This document shows positions 1 to 6,542 of a stretch of DNA of 26,124 nucleotides, piece after piece. Positions within the stretch are counted from its first letter, which is position 1, and each line of letters opens with the position of its first letter. The DNA comes from a virus: the IMG/VR virus record IMGVR_UViG_3300033148_004030, positions 1 to 26,124 of that record, one strand, 5' to 3'. Below the pieces are notes generated by a model. The model had not been told where the DNA came from. It worked only from the letters and a program-made list of their open reading frames with translations, and did no database searches. The position numbers and the translations under genes are program-made.

Positions 1-372
1 AGTGACGTCATTCACAAACCAAGGTCCGCCTATGCCGTAATCTGATGTTGACATTGCACGAACCATATCTCTCAACCAGTTAGGTGGGAGCAATAAGTCG
101 TTGTCTATAGATACGATCATATCCGCGCCGATATTCAGTCCCCATCGCAACCCTTCGTTGCGCGTTGGAAACATACCTTCATTCTTCACATGTTGTGCAA
201 CCTTCACATGATTAGAACGCAGCTGACGCAGAAATTCAATCGAATTGTCAGGACACCCATCGTCAATGAAAAGCCAATTAGCCTTTATACCTGCATTTTT
301 CATTGCCAAGGGCAAACAGAATTCTGTGAACGCCCGCCGTCCATAGCACCCACAAGTAACTGCGATTTTCAT
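1..372 (-). CDS. Glycosyltransferase family 2 (GT-A fold), C-terminally truncated by window edge
   Basis: Only the first 124 codons are inside the window; the gene continues past position 1. The reading frame starts MKIAVTCGCYGRRAF and contains a nucleotide-sugar-binding type segment (WLFIDDGCPDNS, about residues 33-44) followed by a DXD-like metal site in VSIDNDLLLPPNWL (about 93-106), with an RNEGLRWG helix before it. This order is typical of inverting GT-A family 2 glycosyltransferases, which transfer a sugar from an NDP-sugar. The ATG at 372 overlaps the stop of the upstream methyltransferase gene as ATGA, and a GAGGAA ribosome-binding sequence lies just before it, so the two are likely translationally coupled. 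The acceptor is unknown. Base composition is GC-richer than most of the window, as for the next two genes. Confidence 0.85.
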   Translation of the reverse strand, partial: MKIAVTCGCYGRRAFTEFCLPLAMKNAGIKANWLFIDDGCPDNSIEFLRQLRSNHVKVAQHVKNEGMFPTRNEGLRWGLNIGADMIVSIDNDLLLPPNWLRDMVRAMSTSDYGIGGPWFVNDVT

Positions 373-1031
373 TTCATTTCCTCTTGGAGCCAAGTAACCC
401 GGAACAACAAACCTTGCCTATGCACACACATTGGCGACAATGTCTTTACCAACAATTCAAATGGCATGGGTATCATATGTGCAGCGCAAGCATCATCAAG
501 ATACCGTTCGGCGCACTGTTCCGGCGTCTTATCCAGTATCTGCGCCTCATACAATAGTGTTATGCCACGCGGTGCGACGCAGCGCTTGATCGCTTTCAGT
601 ACCGCTAGTTTATCGTCCAGCGGCAAATGCTGAATGACATTATAGCTCAAGACCAGGTCAAAGCGGTTATTGCCGTCAATCATGCGAGCATCGCCGACCT
701 CGAATCGACATACTGAATTTCCGTAATGCTCAGAGGCGTACTTGATGCGTGATTCAGTTGCGTCAATTCCGAGATATTCGATGCAGTCAAATCGACTGAG
801 AAATGGACTATACCGGCCATATCCACAGCCGATATCTAGGACACGATATGATTTTAAGGATTTCAAGTGTGCCGACGCAACTGGGAAAACGATCTTCAGA
901 AAACCAGATACATCAACCGCATCACGGTTCCAGAGACGCTTATCATTTTTCGCTCGCTCCGTCCGGTCAACAAAATCGCCGGCGGGATGATAATTGTTCT
1001 TTGGTGTGTTCAATATCTGGACTGGATTCAT
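369..1031 (-). CDS. Class I SAM-dependent methyltransferase, 220 aa
   Basis: A Rossmann-type methyltransferase. SAM-binding motif I is clear (VLDIGCGYGRYS, residues 64-75), followed by the acidic ribose-contacting residue at the end of strand 2 (YLGIDATES, 86-94), motif II-like VGDARM (112-117) and a post-motif segment FDLVLSYNVIQHLP (124-137) typical of small-molecule or sugar O-/N-methyltransferases of the Methyltransf_11/25 type. The start has a strong GGAGGAAGG site 5 bases upstream. It overlaps the genes on both sides by ATGA (at 372 and 1031), so it belongs to a tightly coupled cassette with a second methyltransferase and a GT2 glycosyltransferase. Methylation of a sugar, or of a precursor used by the neighbouring transferases, is a reasonable inference; substrate specificity cannot be read from the sequence. 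Confidence 0.88.
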   Translation of the reverse strand: MNPVQILNTPKNNYHPAGDFVDRTERAKNDKRLWNRDAVDVSGFLKIVFPVASAHLKSLKSYRVLDIGCGYGRYSPFLSRFDCIEYLGIDATESRIKYASEHYGNSVCRFEVGDARMIDGNNRFDLVLSYNVIQHLPLDDKLAVLKAIKRCVAPRGITLLYEAQILDKTPEQCAERYLDDACAAHMIPMPFELLVKTLSPMCVHRQGLLFRVTWLQEEMK

Positions 1032-1576
1032 TTCGCCTTCCTCCAGTACGCAATCAGTGCATCATGTCCGGGGCCGTGATAATTCGGCAATCGCGTTACC
1101 TCGAATCCTAATTGCGCAAACTGCGCCTCATCCCAAACGCTGGCGTGCCTGTCAAGTTCGTTCGTCTTGTGTCGCCACTCGCTCGTATCGCCGTCGGGCG
1201 CGAAAACGGTAACGGCGTATCTCGCCACCCGCTTGGCATGTCCGAGAATCTTCCGCGCTCTTTCAGAAGTCACATGCTCAATTGAATCTACAAATGTCAC
1301 CCAATCAAATGCTCCGGTAAGCACATCGGCAATGCGAATCATGTCAAGCGCATAACATTCACGGAGATGCTTGCGCGCTTCGGCCGCCTTGTCTCTGTTG
1401 GCCTCAAACCCTGTTATCTCAAGCCCCAGATGATACCGGCTCGCCTTCAATCCGTCGCCACACCCCATGTCCAGCACCGTCTTTGCATCGGCTGGCCTGA
1501 ATGGTGCGAGTATCCTCCGCAGCTTGTCCCCGCGTGGATACTCAAATTCAGGCATACTGGGCTTAGGATTATTCAT
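1028..1576 (-). CDS. Second class I SAM-dependent methyltransferase, 182 aa
   Basis: A short methyltransferase unrelated in detail to its neighbour. Motif I is VLDMGCGDGLK (34-44), followed by the acidic strand-2 residue in GFEANRDKA (56-64), a motif II-like segment, and WVTFVDSIEHV (92-102) at the position where such enzymes carry their substrate-side loop. The C-terminal half has a conserved-looking His/Trp/Glu patch (SEWRHKTNELDRH). The start ATG lies inside the end of the glycosyltransferase gene (8-base overlap) behind a GGGAGGGGG ribosome-binding site; the stop overlaps the next methyltransferase start as ATGA. GC-rich composition matches the two genes downstream and differs from the rest of the window. 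Its position suggests modification of a glycan or a sugar nucleotide, but DNA or protein methylation cannot be excluded. Confidence 0.85.
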   Translation of the reverse strand: MNNPKPSMPEFEYPRGDKLRRILAPFRPADAKTVLDMGCGDGLKASRYHLGLEITGFEANRDKAAEARKHLRECYALDMIRIADVLTGAFDWVTFVDSIEHVTSERARKILGHAKRVARYAVTVFAPDGDTSEWRHKTNELDRHASVWDEAQFAQLGFEVTRLPNYHGPGHDALIAYWRKAK

Positions 1577-3401
1577 TTACCCCCTCCCAATTGAAAATTC
1601 CGTCTAGAACACGTCGTGCTATCGGTTCGGGATGACTACCAGCGAATCGCGCTGTTCCACCACCGCCAAAGGGATGAGTCCCAAATTTCAATTCTATTTC
1701 TTTTGGAGAAGAACGCCACGGCAAGAAGACCTTGTCTATGTAGTTTTTCGTCATCCTTTCAGCAGCACCAGTCTGTTGTTCGTAATACGCCGCCTTAAGT
1801 CTTAACTTCTCCAACGGCTTTACCCAAGAATAATGAGCATATAACTTTTCCTTTATCGAACATACTCTATGCAACGACGCAACAAGATTGCCACCCTTAT
1901 CGCACAACATATTGTGATCTTTATAATGATAACCATCATGCCATCTGACCACTTTGATTTGTGGAAAATTATCCCAAACACCGGTTCCAACGGTCTGAAA
2001 ATTATTCCAAAACAAATCAAATCCAGGTCGTACAACTTCAAATTCATGCATTAGGCAAGATAGACGCCACAAACCTTTTTCATAAAAAACTTCATCTGCA
2101 TCCAATAGCAACATAATGTCATTATCTAATAATTCTCGAGCATAAGCATTCCTTTGTTCTGTTTTATCAGTCCAATTATCCTGAATCAATGTAATCTTAT
2201 CTGGATATAAGTCAACCAAGGAATGAATAATGTCTATCGTATTGTCAGTGCTCCTATGATCAGAAGAACATAAACCAGCCCTGATAGCATAGTCGTTTCC
2301 TCCCTCTACTATGATTATTCTATCTACAAGAGGAAGAACACTTTCTATAGAAGCTTGTATATATTCTTCTTCGTTTAATGCGATCATACAAGCAGTTATT
2401 CTACCATTATGTGTTCGCTGATTACGTTGATATGAAAATTTATCCACAAGTCCATTGCTCACCCATCTACTCAAAAACAACCGTTTGTTTCTTTCGTAGA
2501 ATCTATGTTTTCCAAGCTTACTATGTCCACAAAAGTGAACGATATGTGAATTAGGTGTGAAGACAATTCTATATCCAGCATTTCGAGCCTTCATACACAG
2601 ATCAGAATCTTCCCAATAACCCAATAGATACTTTTCATCGAACCCACCCAACTTTCTGAAAACATCTCTTCTCATAAGAAGACATGAGGCTGTTATCATA
2701 TCTACTTCTCTGAACATCACCCATTCACGTTGGACATCAGGAACCTGATCTCTCAAGACATGCCTAAAACTAAGATCTTTCCAACTCCAGACAGAACCAC
2801 ATGAATGAATTTTCCCCTTGTCATCAATCTGGCGGTTTCCCACAATCGCTATATTTTCATCTTCTTCTAGCACACTCAGCATACCATCTAACCAACCATC
2901 CGCTACCCTAACATCAGCATTAAGAAAACAAACATATTTAGAATCTGTATATTGAACTCCAACATTACAAGCGTGTGCAAAACCAGTGTTTCCATCAAGA
3001 ACAATTTGTGGAATATCAAAATCGTATTTGCCTTCTCCATCCACCACCAACAACAAGGAACAAAGTTCCCCTGACATGCTAGAACACAAAGAGGGAATAT
3101 AAGATTGTGAAGTGTGGCATGGCACTATAACCACAGTATCACGATAGTTTTCTAGTCTTCCGAAATTGTGTATGTCAATTGAAATCTTAGAAAAATCAGG
3201 TTGTTCAGCAAAATACTCCTTGTTAGAACAAAAGAAAGCCTGTCTATCAGCAACGCGATTACCCAAAGTTTTATAACCTCTTCCAACAGCTTCTCCGCAT
3301 AATCCTTCGGGAATCTCCAGAAGCCCATCTTTAACGCTATATTCTATTCCATTAAAATATGCGCTACCATTCTTAAAAGGAGCCCTTAATTTCACTGACA
3401 T
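1569..3401 (-). CDS. Tandem GT2 glycosyltransferase with phage-type N-terminal module, 610 aa
   Basis: Three parts are visible. Residues 1-45 are a small beta-rich module (PFKNG..YFNGIEYSVKDG) that is also present at the N-terminus of the GT9 protein at 4242-5270. Residues ~88-300 form a first GT2 domain of the WbbL/rhamnosyltransferase type: VVIVPCHT, the donor-site strand FLNADVRV (159-166), GGFDEKYLLGYWEDSDLCMKA with the catalytic-type ED pair. Residues ~333-460 are a second GT2 domain: ITACMIALNEEEYI, then LLLDADE (431-437) as its DXD motif. Such tandem enzymes usually add two sugars or alternate linkages. GTG at 3410 is in frame, but ATG at 3401 has a GGAG site at the right distance and is preferred. 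The last ~37 codons sit in the GC-rich tract, suggesting that the 3' end was replaced by recombination. Confidence 0.88.
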   Translation of the reverse strand: MSVKLRAPFKNGSAYFNGIEYSVKDGLLEIPEGLCGEAVGRGYKTLGNRVADRQAFFCSNKEYFAEQPDFSKISIDIHNFGRLENYRDTVVIVPCHTSQSYIPSLCSSMSGELCSLLLVVDGEGKYDFDIPQIVLDGNTGFAHACNVGVQYTDSKYVCFLNADVRVADGWLDGMLSVLEEDENIAIVGNRQIDDKGKIHSCGSVWSWKDLSFRHVLRDQVPDVQREWVMFREVDMITASCLLMRRDVFRKLGGFDEKYLLGYWEDSDLCMKARNAGYRIVFTPNSHIVHFCGHSKLGKHRFYERNKRLFLSRWVSNGLVDKFSYQRNQRTHNGRITACMIALNEEEYIQASIESVLPLVDRIIIVEGGNDYAIRAGLCSSDHRSTDNTIDIIHSLVDLYPDKITLIQDNWTDKTEQRNAYARELLDNDIMLLLDADEVFYEKGLWRLSCLMHEFEVVRPGFDLFWNNFQTVGTGVWDNFPQIKVVRWHDGYHYKDHNMLCDKGGNLVASLHRVCSIKEKLYAHYSWVKPLEKLRLKAAYYEQQTGAAERMTKNYIDKVFLPWRSSPKEIELKFGTHPFGGGGTARFAGSHPEPIARRVLDGIFNWEGVNE

Positions 3402-3411
3402 GTTCTCCACA

Positions 3412-3732
3412 TTAAATCTTAAACAAAATATCTATCAATGCTAAAAGTACTTTCTCAGTCGTTTCATTAATCCTTGCTATATTTTGTGCTTGATGTTCGT
3501 TAGCAGCATCCCATTCACTAAGTAGATTATCAACTTCTTCTGTAACCAACAATTTGTTCGAAACTCTTTCATAAGAATTTCTTACAACGAGAAGCAAGGT
3601 AGAAATTGCTCGCTTAGCCTCTTCTTTGCCCATGTTGTGCAATTCTGTAACCATTGCCCGCAAAACAGAGCGCAATTCTTCTGGAGCATTTTCAAGCGCT
3701 GATTCTATGCTTGTATGTTTGTTTTCTTCCAT
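3412..3732 (-). CDS. Small helical hypothetical protein, 106 aa
   Basis: Not recognised. The product is acidic, almost entirely predicted helix by eye, with heptad-like hydrophobic spacing (ALENAPEELRSVLRAMVTEL, then NKLLVTEEVDNLLSEW) and no cysteine, signal peptide or membrane segment. The ATG follows a GGAG site by 9 bases; the stop TAA of the lipoprotein gene upstream lies one base before the ATG. It sits between a lysis-type lipoprotein and the tandem glycosyltransferase. A small coiled-coil adaptor or regulator is possible, but no function is supported. Confidence 0.75.
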   Translation of the reverse strand: MEENKHTSIESALENAPEELRSVLRAMVTELHNMGKEEAKRAISTLLLVVRNSYERVSNKLLVTEEVDNLLSEWDAANEHQAQNIARINETTEKVLLALIDILFKI

Positions 3733-3733
3733 G

Positions 3734-3970
3734 TTACTTTACTCCATCTTTAGCGTTTTTAAATTTCTGCCACAATGCGGCATTAGCCGAAAGAGCTTTC
3801 ACCTGTTCTGCTTCGCTTAGCTTGCCTTGTTCTGCGCGAGTACTTACTTCTGCACTCCACGAGGTAGTTTTATCAAGCAACCGCGAATACGTGGGACTCA
3901 TATATACCGCACAACCATTCATGACAACAACAAGCAAGCAACTTGCCACAAGCCATTTGATTTTCTTCAT
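3734..3970 (-). CDS. Small lipoprotein, candidate outer-membrane spanin or lysis lipoprotein, 78 aa
   Basis: The N-terminus MKKIKWLVASCLLVVVMNGC is a textbook lipoprotein signal: two lysines, a hydrophobic run, and a lipobox with Cys20 as the lipidation site. The mature part is about 58 residues and mostly helical (SRLLDKTTSWSAEVSTRAEQ, then LSEAEQVKALSANAALWQKF). ATG 3970 is chosen over an upstream in-frame ATG at 4018 because it starts exactly at the signal peptide and has a GGAG site 9 bases before it. A short phage lipoprotein next to a two-helix membrane protein suggests the lysis module of a Gram-negative phage (o-spanin-like), but no matching inner-membrane spanin and no endolysin are seen here. 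It could instead be a superinfection-exclusion lipoprotein. Confidence 0.8.
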   Translation of the reverse strand: MKKIKWLVASCLLVVVMNGCAVYMSPTYSRLLDKTTSWSAEVSTRAEQGKLSEAEQVKALSANAALWQKFKNAKDGVK

Positions 3971-4014
3971 CAAATCATCTCCAAAATAAACTTGTTCAAC
4001 ACACGCTGACAATT

Positions 4015-4230
4015 TCACTTTTTGTGTTTCTCATCACAAATCTTGGCCTTTTCCTTCCCAATGTCGGCCATCCCCTGAGCGCCAATATAGGCCCCAACAA
4101 GACCTAAAATAGCATATGTTCCAGTTTGTATGTCAATCTGCTTAAAAATCATAGCGACAACAACGCCCACAACACTAAAAAACATGGGGATAAACTTTTT
4201 TGACGAAAACAAATCTCGTATAACTTTCAT
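4015..4230 (-). CDS. Holin-like small membrane protein, two predicted transmembrane helices, 71 aa
   Basis: The product has a short basic N-terminus, two hydrophobic helices (FIPMFFSVVGVVVAMIF, about 14-30, and AILGLVGAYIGAQGMADIG, about 41-59) separated by a short polar turn (KQIDIQTGTY), and a charged Lys/Glu tail. Length and topology match class II phage holins, which form lesions in the inner membrane to release lytic enzymes. A GTG at 4245, overlapping the upstream stop as GTGA, would add five residues; ATG 4230 with GAGAAG seven bases upstream is preferred, but both are possible. The lipoprotein gene follows after 44 bases. Assignment as holin rests on topology and neighbourhood, not on a diagnostic motif. 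Confidence 0.75.
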   Translation of the reverse strand: MKVIRDLFSSKKFIPMFFSVVGVVVAMIFKQIDIQTGTYAILGLVGAYIGAQGMADIGKEKAKICDEKHKK

Positions 4231-4241
4231 TGTTTTTCTTC

Positions 4242-5270
4242 TCACAAAGAAGCCAGAATCCTATCAATCATATGATCAGGATTGAACTTTAAACAATCAA
4301 CTCTACCATTCACACAGGTAAAGCGATTACATGGTTGACAGTCAACCTCCTTTCTCCTAATCACTTCAACATCCCCGGGAGTCAATACCAAATGAGAACC
4401 CATCGCTCCAAAATAAGCCAAGACTTTCTTTCTTAGAGCTATGCCTAAATGCAAGAACCCCGTATCTGGAGTAAACACCAAATTACATGAACTGATAATA
4501 GCAGCACATTCTCTAACGTTATAACAACCACAACAGTTCACACAATCTTGTGATTTCACACTTGCACAAATAGCTTTTCCCAACTTTCTCTTTTTATCAA
4601 AGAGAAAAACCTTAACGCCATTTTCAACCAATCCACGAATGATTTTGATAGCCAACATCGTCTTTATATGTTTAACTTCGCAAGATGATTCTAAAACAAA
4701 CGCAACCCATCTATTTGTGGTATTTTCACCAGTTTGTGATTTTGCCCACTCGACTTCTTCCTCTTTGACCTTGTAGAACAGTTGCTTATCTTTAACAAAG
4801 TTAGTAACCCCTGCCATTCGTGCTAACAAATCTATTTTATGAACATTGCTAATCAAGTTGTTACCAAATTCAACATTGTTGAGATTTGTTATGTAATCAT
4901 ACTTTCCTCTACGCACAAACGACAAAGAGTAGCCGTGATCGAAAACCCTATCTGCTGTATCATCTCCAAATAAAGTCGAGGAATATTTCTTATCCGTCGC
5001 AAAGTGTATTTCAATTCCTGGATACCGTTTCTTTATCAATTTCCTGATTGGATGACACATCAAAACATCACCAAGGCCACTTCCTCTAATAATCAATATC
5101 TTTTTACACTTATTTGTAAGGTTCTTATATCTAGCCTTTGGAGCATAGTTTCCACCAAGAACCAGCCCTAATGCTAATTCTTCAGGAACATCAACTATCG
5201 AATCTTTCACCGTATACGGTATTGATCTTATATACACCGTACCGTTAACAAAGCGTGCTCTTAATAACAT
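4242..5270 (-). CDS. Glycosyltransferase family 9 (heptosyltransferase-like) with shared N-terminal module, 342 aa
   Basis: Residues 1-45 repeat the module seen in the tandem GT2 protein (LLRARFVNGTVY then IPYTVKDSIVDVPEEL). From residue 56 on the protein is a GT-B fold GT9: KILIIRGSGLGDVLMCHP (57-74) is the N-terminal glycine-rich loop, and FTPDTGFLHLGIAL (266-279) followed by KKVLAYFG is the donor-site signature of ADP-heptose:LPS heptosyltransferases. A C-terminal cysteine cluster (311, 314, 319, 326) resembles the Cys set seen in many GT9 proteins. ATG 5270 is retained because the shared module begins there, although no ribosome-binding site precedes it; the inverted repeat at 5282-5387 ends only 11 bases before the start. 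A role in decorating virion or host surface glycans is inferred. Confidence 0.87.
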   Translation of the reverse strand: MLLRARFVNGTVYIRSIPYTVKDSIVDVPEELALGLVLGGNYAPKARYKNLTNKCKKILIIRGSGLGDVLMCHPIRKLIKKRYPGIEIHFATDKKYSSTLFGDDTADRVFDHGYSLSFVRRGKYDYITNLNNVEFGNNLISNVHKIDLLARMAGVTNFVKDKQLFYKVKEEEVEWAKSQTGENTTNRWVAFVLESSCEVKHIKTMLAIKIIRGLVENGVKVFLFDKKRKLGKAICASVKSQDCVNCCGCYNVRECAAIISSCNLVFTPDTGFLHLGIALRKKVLAYFGAMGSHLVLTPGDVEVIRRKEVDCQPCNRFTCVNGRVDCLKFNPDHMIDRILASL

Positions 5271-5281
5271 GGTTTATAAAA

Positions 5282-5387
5282 CAAGAGAGACAGGATATTA
5301 GCTTGAAACGCTAGTTAAAATAGTGTTAAGAGAAAAATTTCCACAAGAAATTACTTCTCTCTCTTTATAGTAATCCTGTCTCTCTTG
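5282..5387 (-). terminator. Long-arm inverted repeat with structured 76-base loop, terminator-like
   Basis: Arms at 5282-5296 and 5373-5387 are perfect 15-base reverse complements (CAAGAGAGACAGGAT). Read on the minus strand, the second arm is followed directly by TTTTAT, while the plus-strand exit has no T-run. The loop can itself fold: AATTTC-TTGTG-GAAATT within AAGAGA/TCTCTT, and TAGC/GCTA. It lies between the capsid gene and the GT9 gene, where an end-of-transcript signal for a highly expressed capsid message makes sense. The loop is far longer than in ordinary intrinsic terminators, so a structured 5' leader of the GT9 gene is an alternative. Confidence 0.6.
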
Positions 5388-5405
5388 CCATTCCTTATCT
5401 AAACA

Positions 5406-6407
5406 TTAGTTGCCAATGTTAATAATCTTTGCTTGGAAAATCTCAATGGTCATCATCAGAACTGTAAATTCCGCAATCAATGTCTTGTAGGCCGTGGTGG
5501 TAAGCGCAAGATCGATACTAGAAATTGGCATCATATCAACCATTGCAATCGCATTACCATCGTCTGTCACCGACTTATCATCAATGATATAAGCCGTTCT
5601 CTGGCTATATGTCTCCGTGATAAACCTGCTTGCGATAAGATCAAGAGTTCCCATCGGAGAGACCCAACGCGTGACTGCCACACCTGCCGGAATATCAGCA
5701 AGGGCACCGGCACCAGTTTGAGTCAAGCGATAATAAGAACCCAAAATCAAGTCACTCATCTTCTGGTTCTCATAAAGAGAAAAGATGATTGCTTGAGGCT
5801 TGCCACCAAGACTTACAACAGTTCTCATGGTAGTTGTCAAAGCTGAAAGAGTCAACGCAGCACCACCAAGATCCGTACTATTAGTGGTAATCAATTGATT
5901 CAAGCCATCAAACTGGAGACCCGCACCAGTAGTAGAATCGCCATTAATGATTGACCATTCTTCCATCAGTGCAACATTTATCATCTTCATCTTCGTCTGA
6001 AGTTTCTTGATATCTGTATACGATCTACCAGCCATCTGGTCAAAGAAGTTAACCTGAACCAGATCACCAAGACTAACGTATGGAGCACTCATATAACGAT
6101 ATGAAGCTTGTGTGGCCGTCGGCAATCCACCTCTAGCAAAAAACCCGTTAGAAGGAGACGTGCCAAGGAAAGTACCTTCGGTAGCACTTGTTCCAACAAG
6201 CTTATACCACGAATGAGCAGAACCATTACCTTCAATACGACTCAGCCTGTTCCGGATCGGAGTATCTACAGGAGCAGCTATTGCAAGCTCACTTTGCAGA
6301 TCCTCACGCACCAAGAGCAAGCCAGACACGTTCGTCGAACTAATAGCCTTTTGAACGTTGTTAATAGCTTGATCAACTTCAAAAGACGTTCCTTGAAAAT
6401 TTGGCAT
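5406..6407 (-). CDS. Major capsid protein, HK97 fold, 333 aa
   Basis: Recognised by size, position after the prohead protease-scaffold gene, and sequence character: an N-terminal helical arm, the phrase IAAPVDTPIRNRLSRI near residues 48-63 (the APxDTP N-arm pattern common in SU10-like and DUF5309-like capsid proteins), a Gly/Ser-rich E-loop region (GTSATEGTFLGTSPSNGFF), a spine-helix-like QTKMKMINVALMEEWSIING, and a beta-rich P-domain/A-domain C-terminal half ending in a hydrophobic strand. ATG 6407 is chosen because an AGAGGAAAAA ribosome-binding site lies 3 bases before it; an in-frame upstream ATG at 6476 would add 23 residues of atypical, Cys-containing sequence. No domain fused to the capsid core is seen. 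Roughly 415 copies per T=7 head are usual for the fold, but the T number here is unknown. Confidence 0.88.
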   Translation of the reverse strand: MPNFQGTSFEVDQAINNVQKAISSTNVSGLLLVREDLQSELAIAAPVDTPIRNRLSRIEGNGSAHSWYKLVGTSATEGTFLGTSPSNGFFARGGLPTATQASYRYMSAPYVSLGDLVQVNFFDQMAGRSYTDIKKLQTKMKMINVALMEEWSIINGDSTTGAGLQFDGLNQLITTNSTDLGGAALTLSALTTTMRTVVSLGGKPQAIIFSLYENQKMSDLILGSYYRLTQTGAGALADIPAGVAVTRWVSPMGTLDLIASRFITETYSQRTAYIIDDKSVTDDGNAIAMVDMMPISSIDLALTTTAYKTLIAEFTVLMMTIEIFQAKIINIGN

Positions 6408-6451
6408 CGCTTTTTCCTCTGAATTAGTTTCATGAACCATAACACAATTAC

Positions 6452-6505
6452 ATCTAGTTCTAGATATCCCGAACATATCTATTTTGTGTTTCCAGCAATT
6501 TCCAG
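6452..6505. promoter_or_regulatory. Palindromes and direct repeat in the capsid gene leader
   Basis: The 127-base gap before the capsid start holds three short symmetrical elements: ATCTAG-TT-CTAGAT (6452-6465), AGATAT-CCCGAAC-ATATCT (6462-6480, overlapping the first), and TTTCCAG repeated with a 10-base period (6489-6495 and 6499-6505). Together they could be an operator, a leader hairpin or a promoter region for strong capsid expression. No convincing -35/-10 pair was found, so the class is uncertain. Confidence 0.4.
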
Positions 6506-6512
6506 AAACAAT

Positions 6513-6542
6513 TCAGCTCGTTGCCTTTTACAACTTAGCTGA
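6513..6542 (-). terminator. Stem-loop over the protease stop codon, weak terminator or processing site
   Basis: On the minus strand TCAGCT-AA-GTTG, a 7-base loop, CAAC-G-AGCTGA gives a 6+4 bp interrupted stem that includes the stop codon of the protease gene. It is followed by ATTGTTTC, not a clean T-run, so termination would be partial at most. An RNA-processing or stabilising hairpin ahead of the capsid message is equally possible. Confidence 0.35.

Larger units (their letters stand above)
1..1680. other. GC-rich tract (likely acquired cargo block)
   Basis: By eye the sequence from 1 to about 1680 is clearly richer in G and C (roughly half) than the region that follows (nearer 40 percent). 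The change occurs inside the last ~37 codons of the tandem GT2 gene rather than at a gene boundary. It covers the two methyltransferases and the partial glycosyltransferase. A recent recombination or horizontal transfer joining point near 1680 would explain it; percentages were not computed. Confidence 0.55.

Noticed and set aside
190-633. Plus-strand 147-codon frame across the methyltransferase and glycosyltransferase genes
   Set aside because: Antisense to two genes with clear catalytic motifs; the translation resembles no protein.
5433-5846. Plus-strand frame inside the capsid gene
   Set aside because: Fully opposite the capsid coding region, without a ribosome-binding site or recognisable content.
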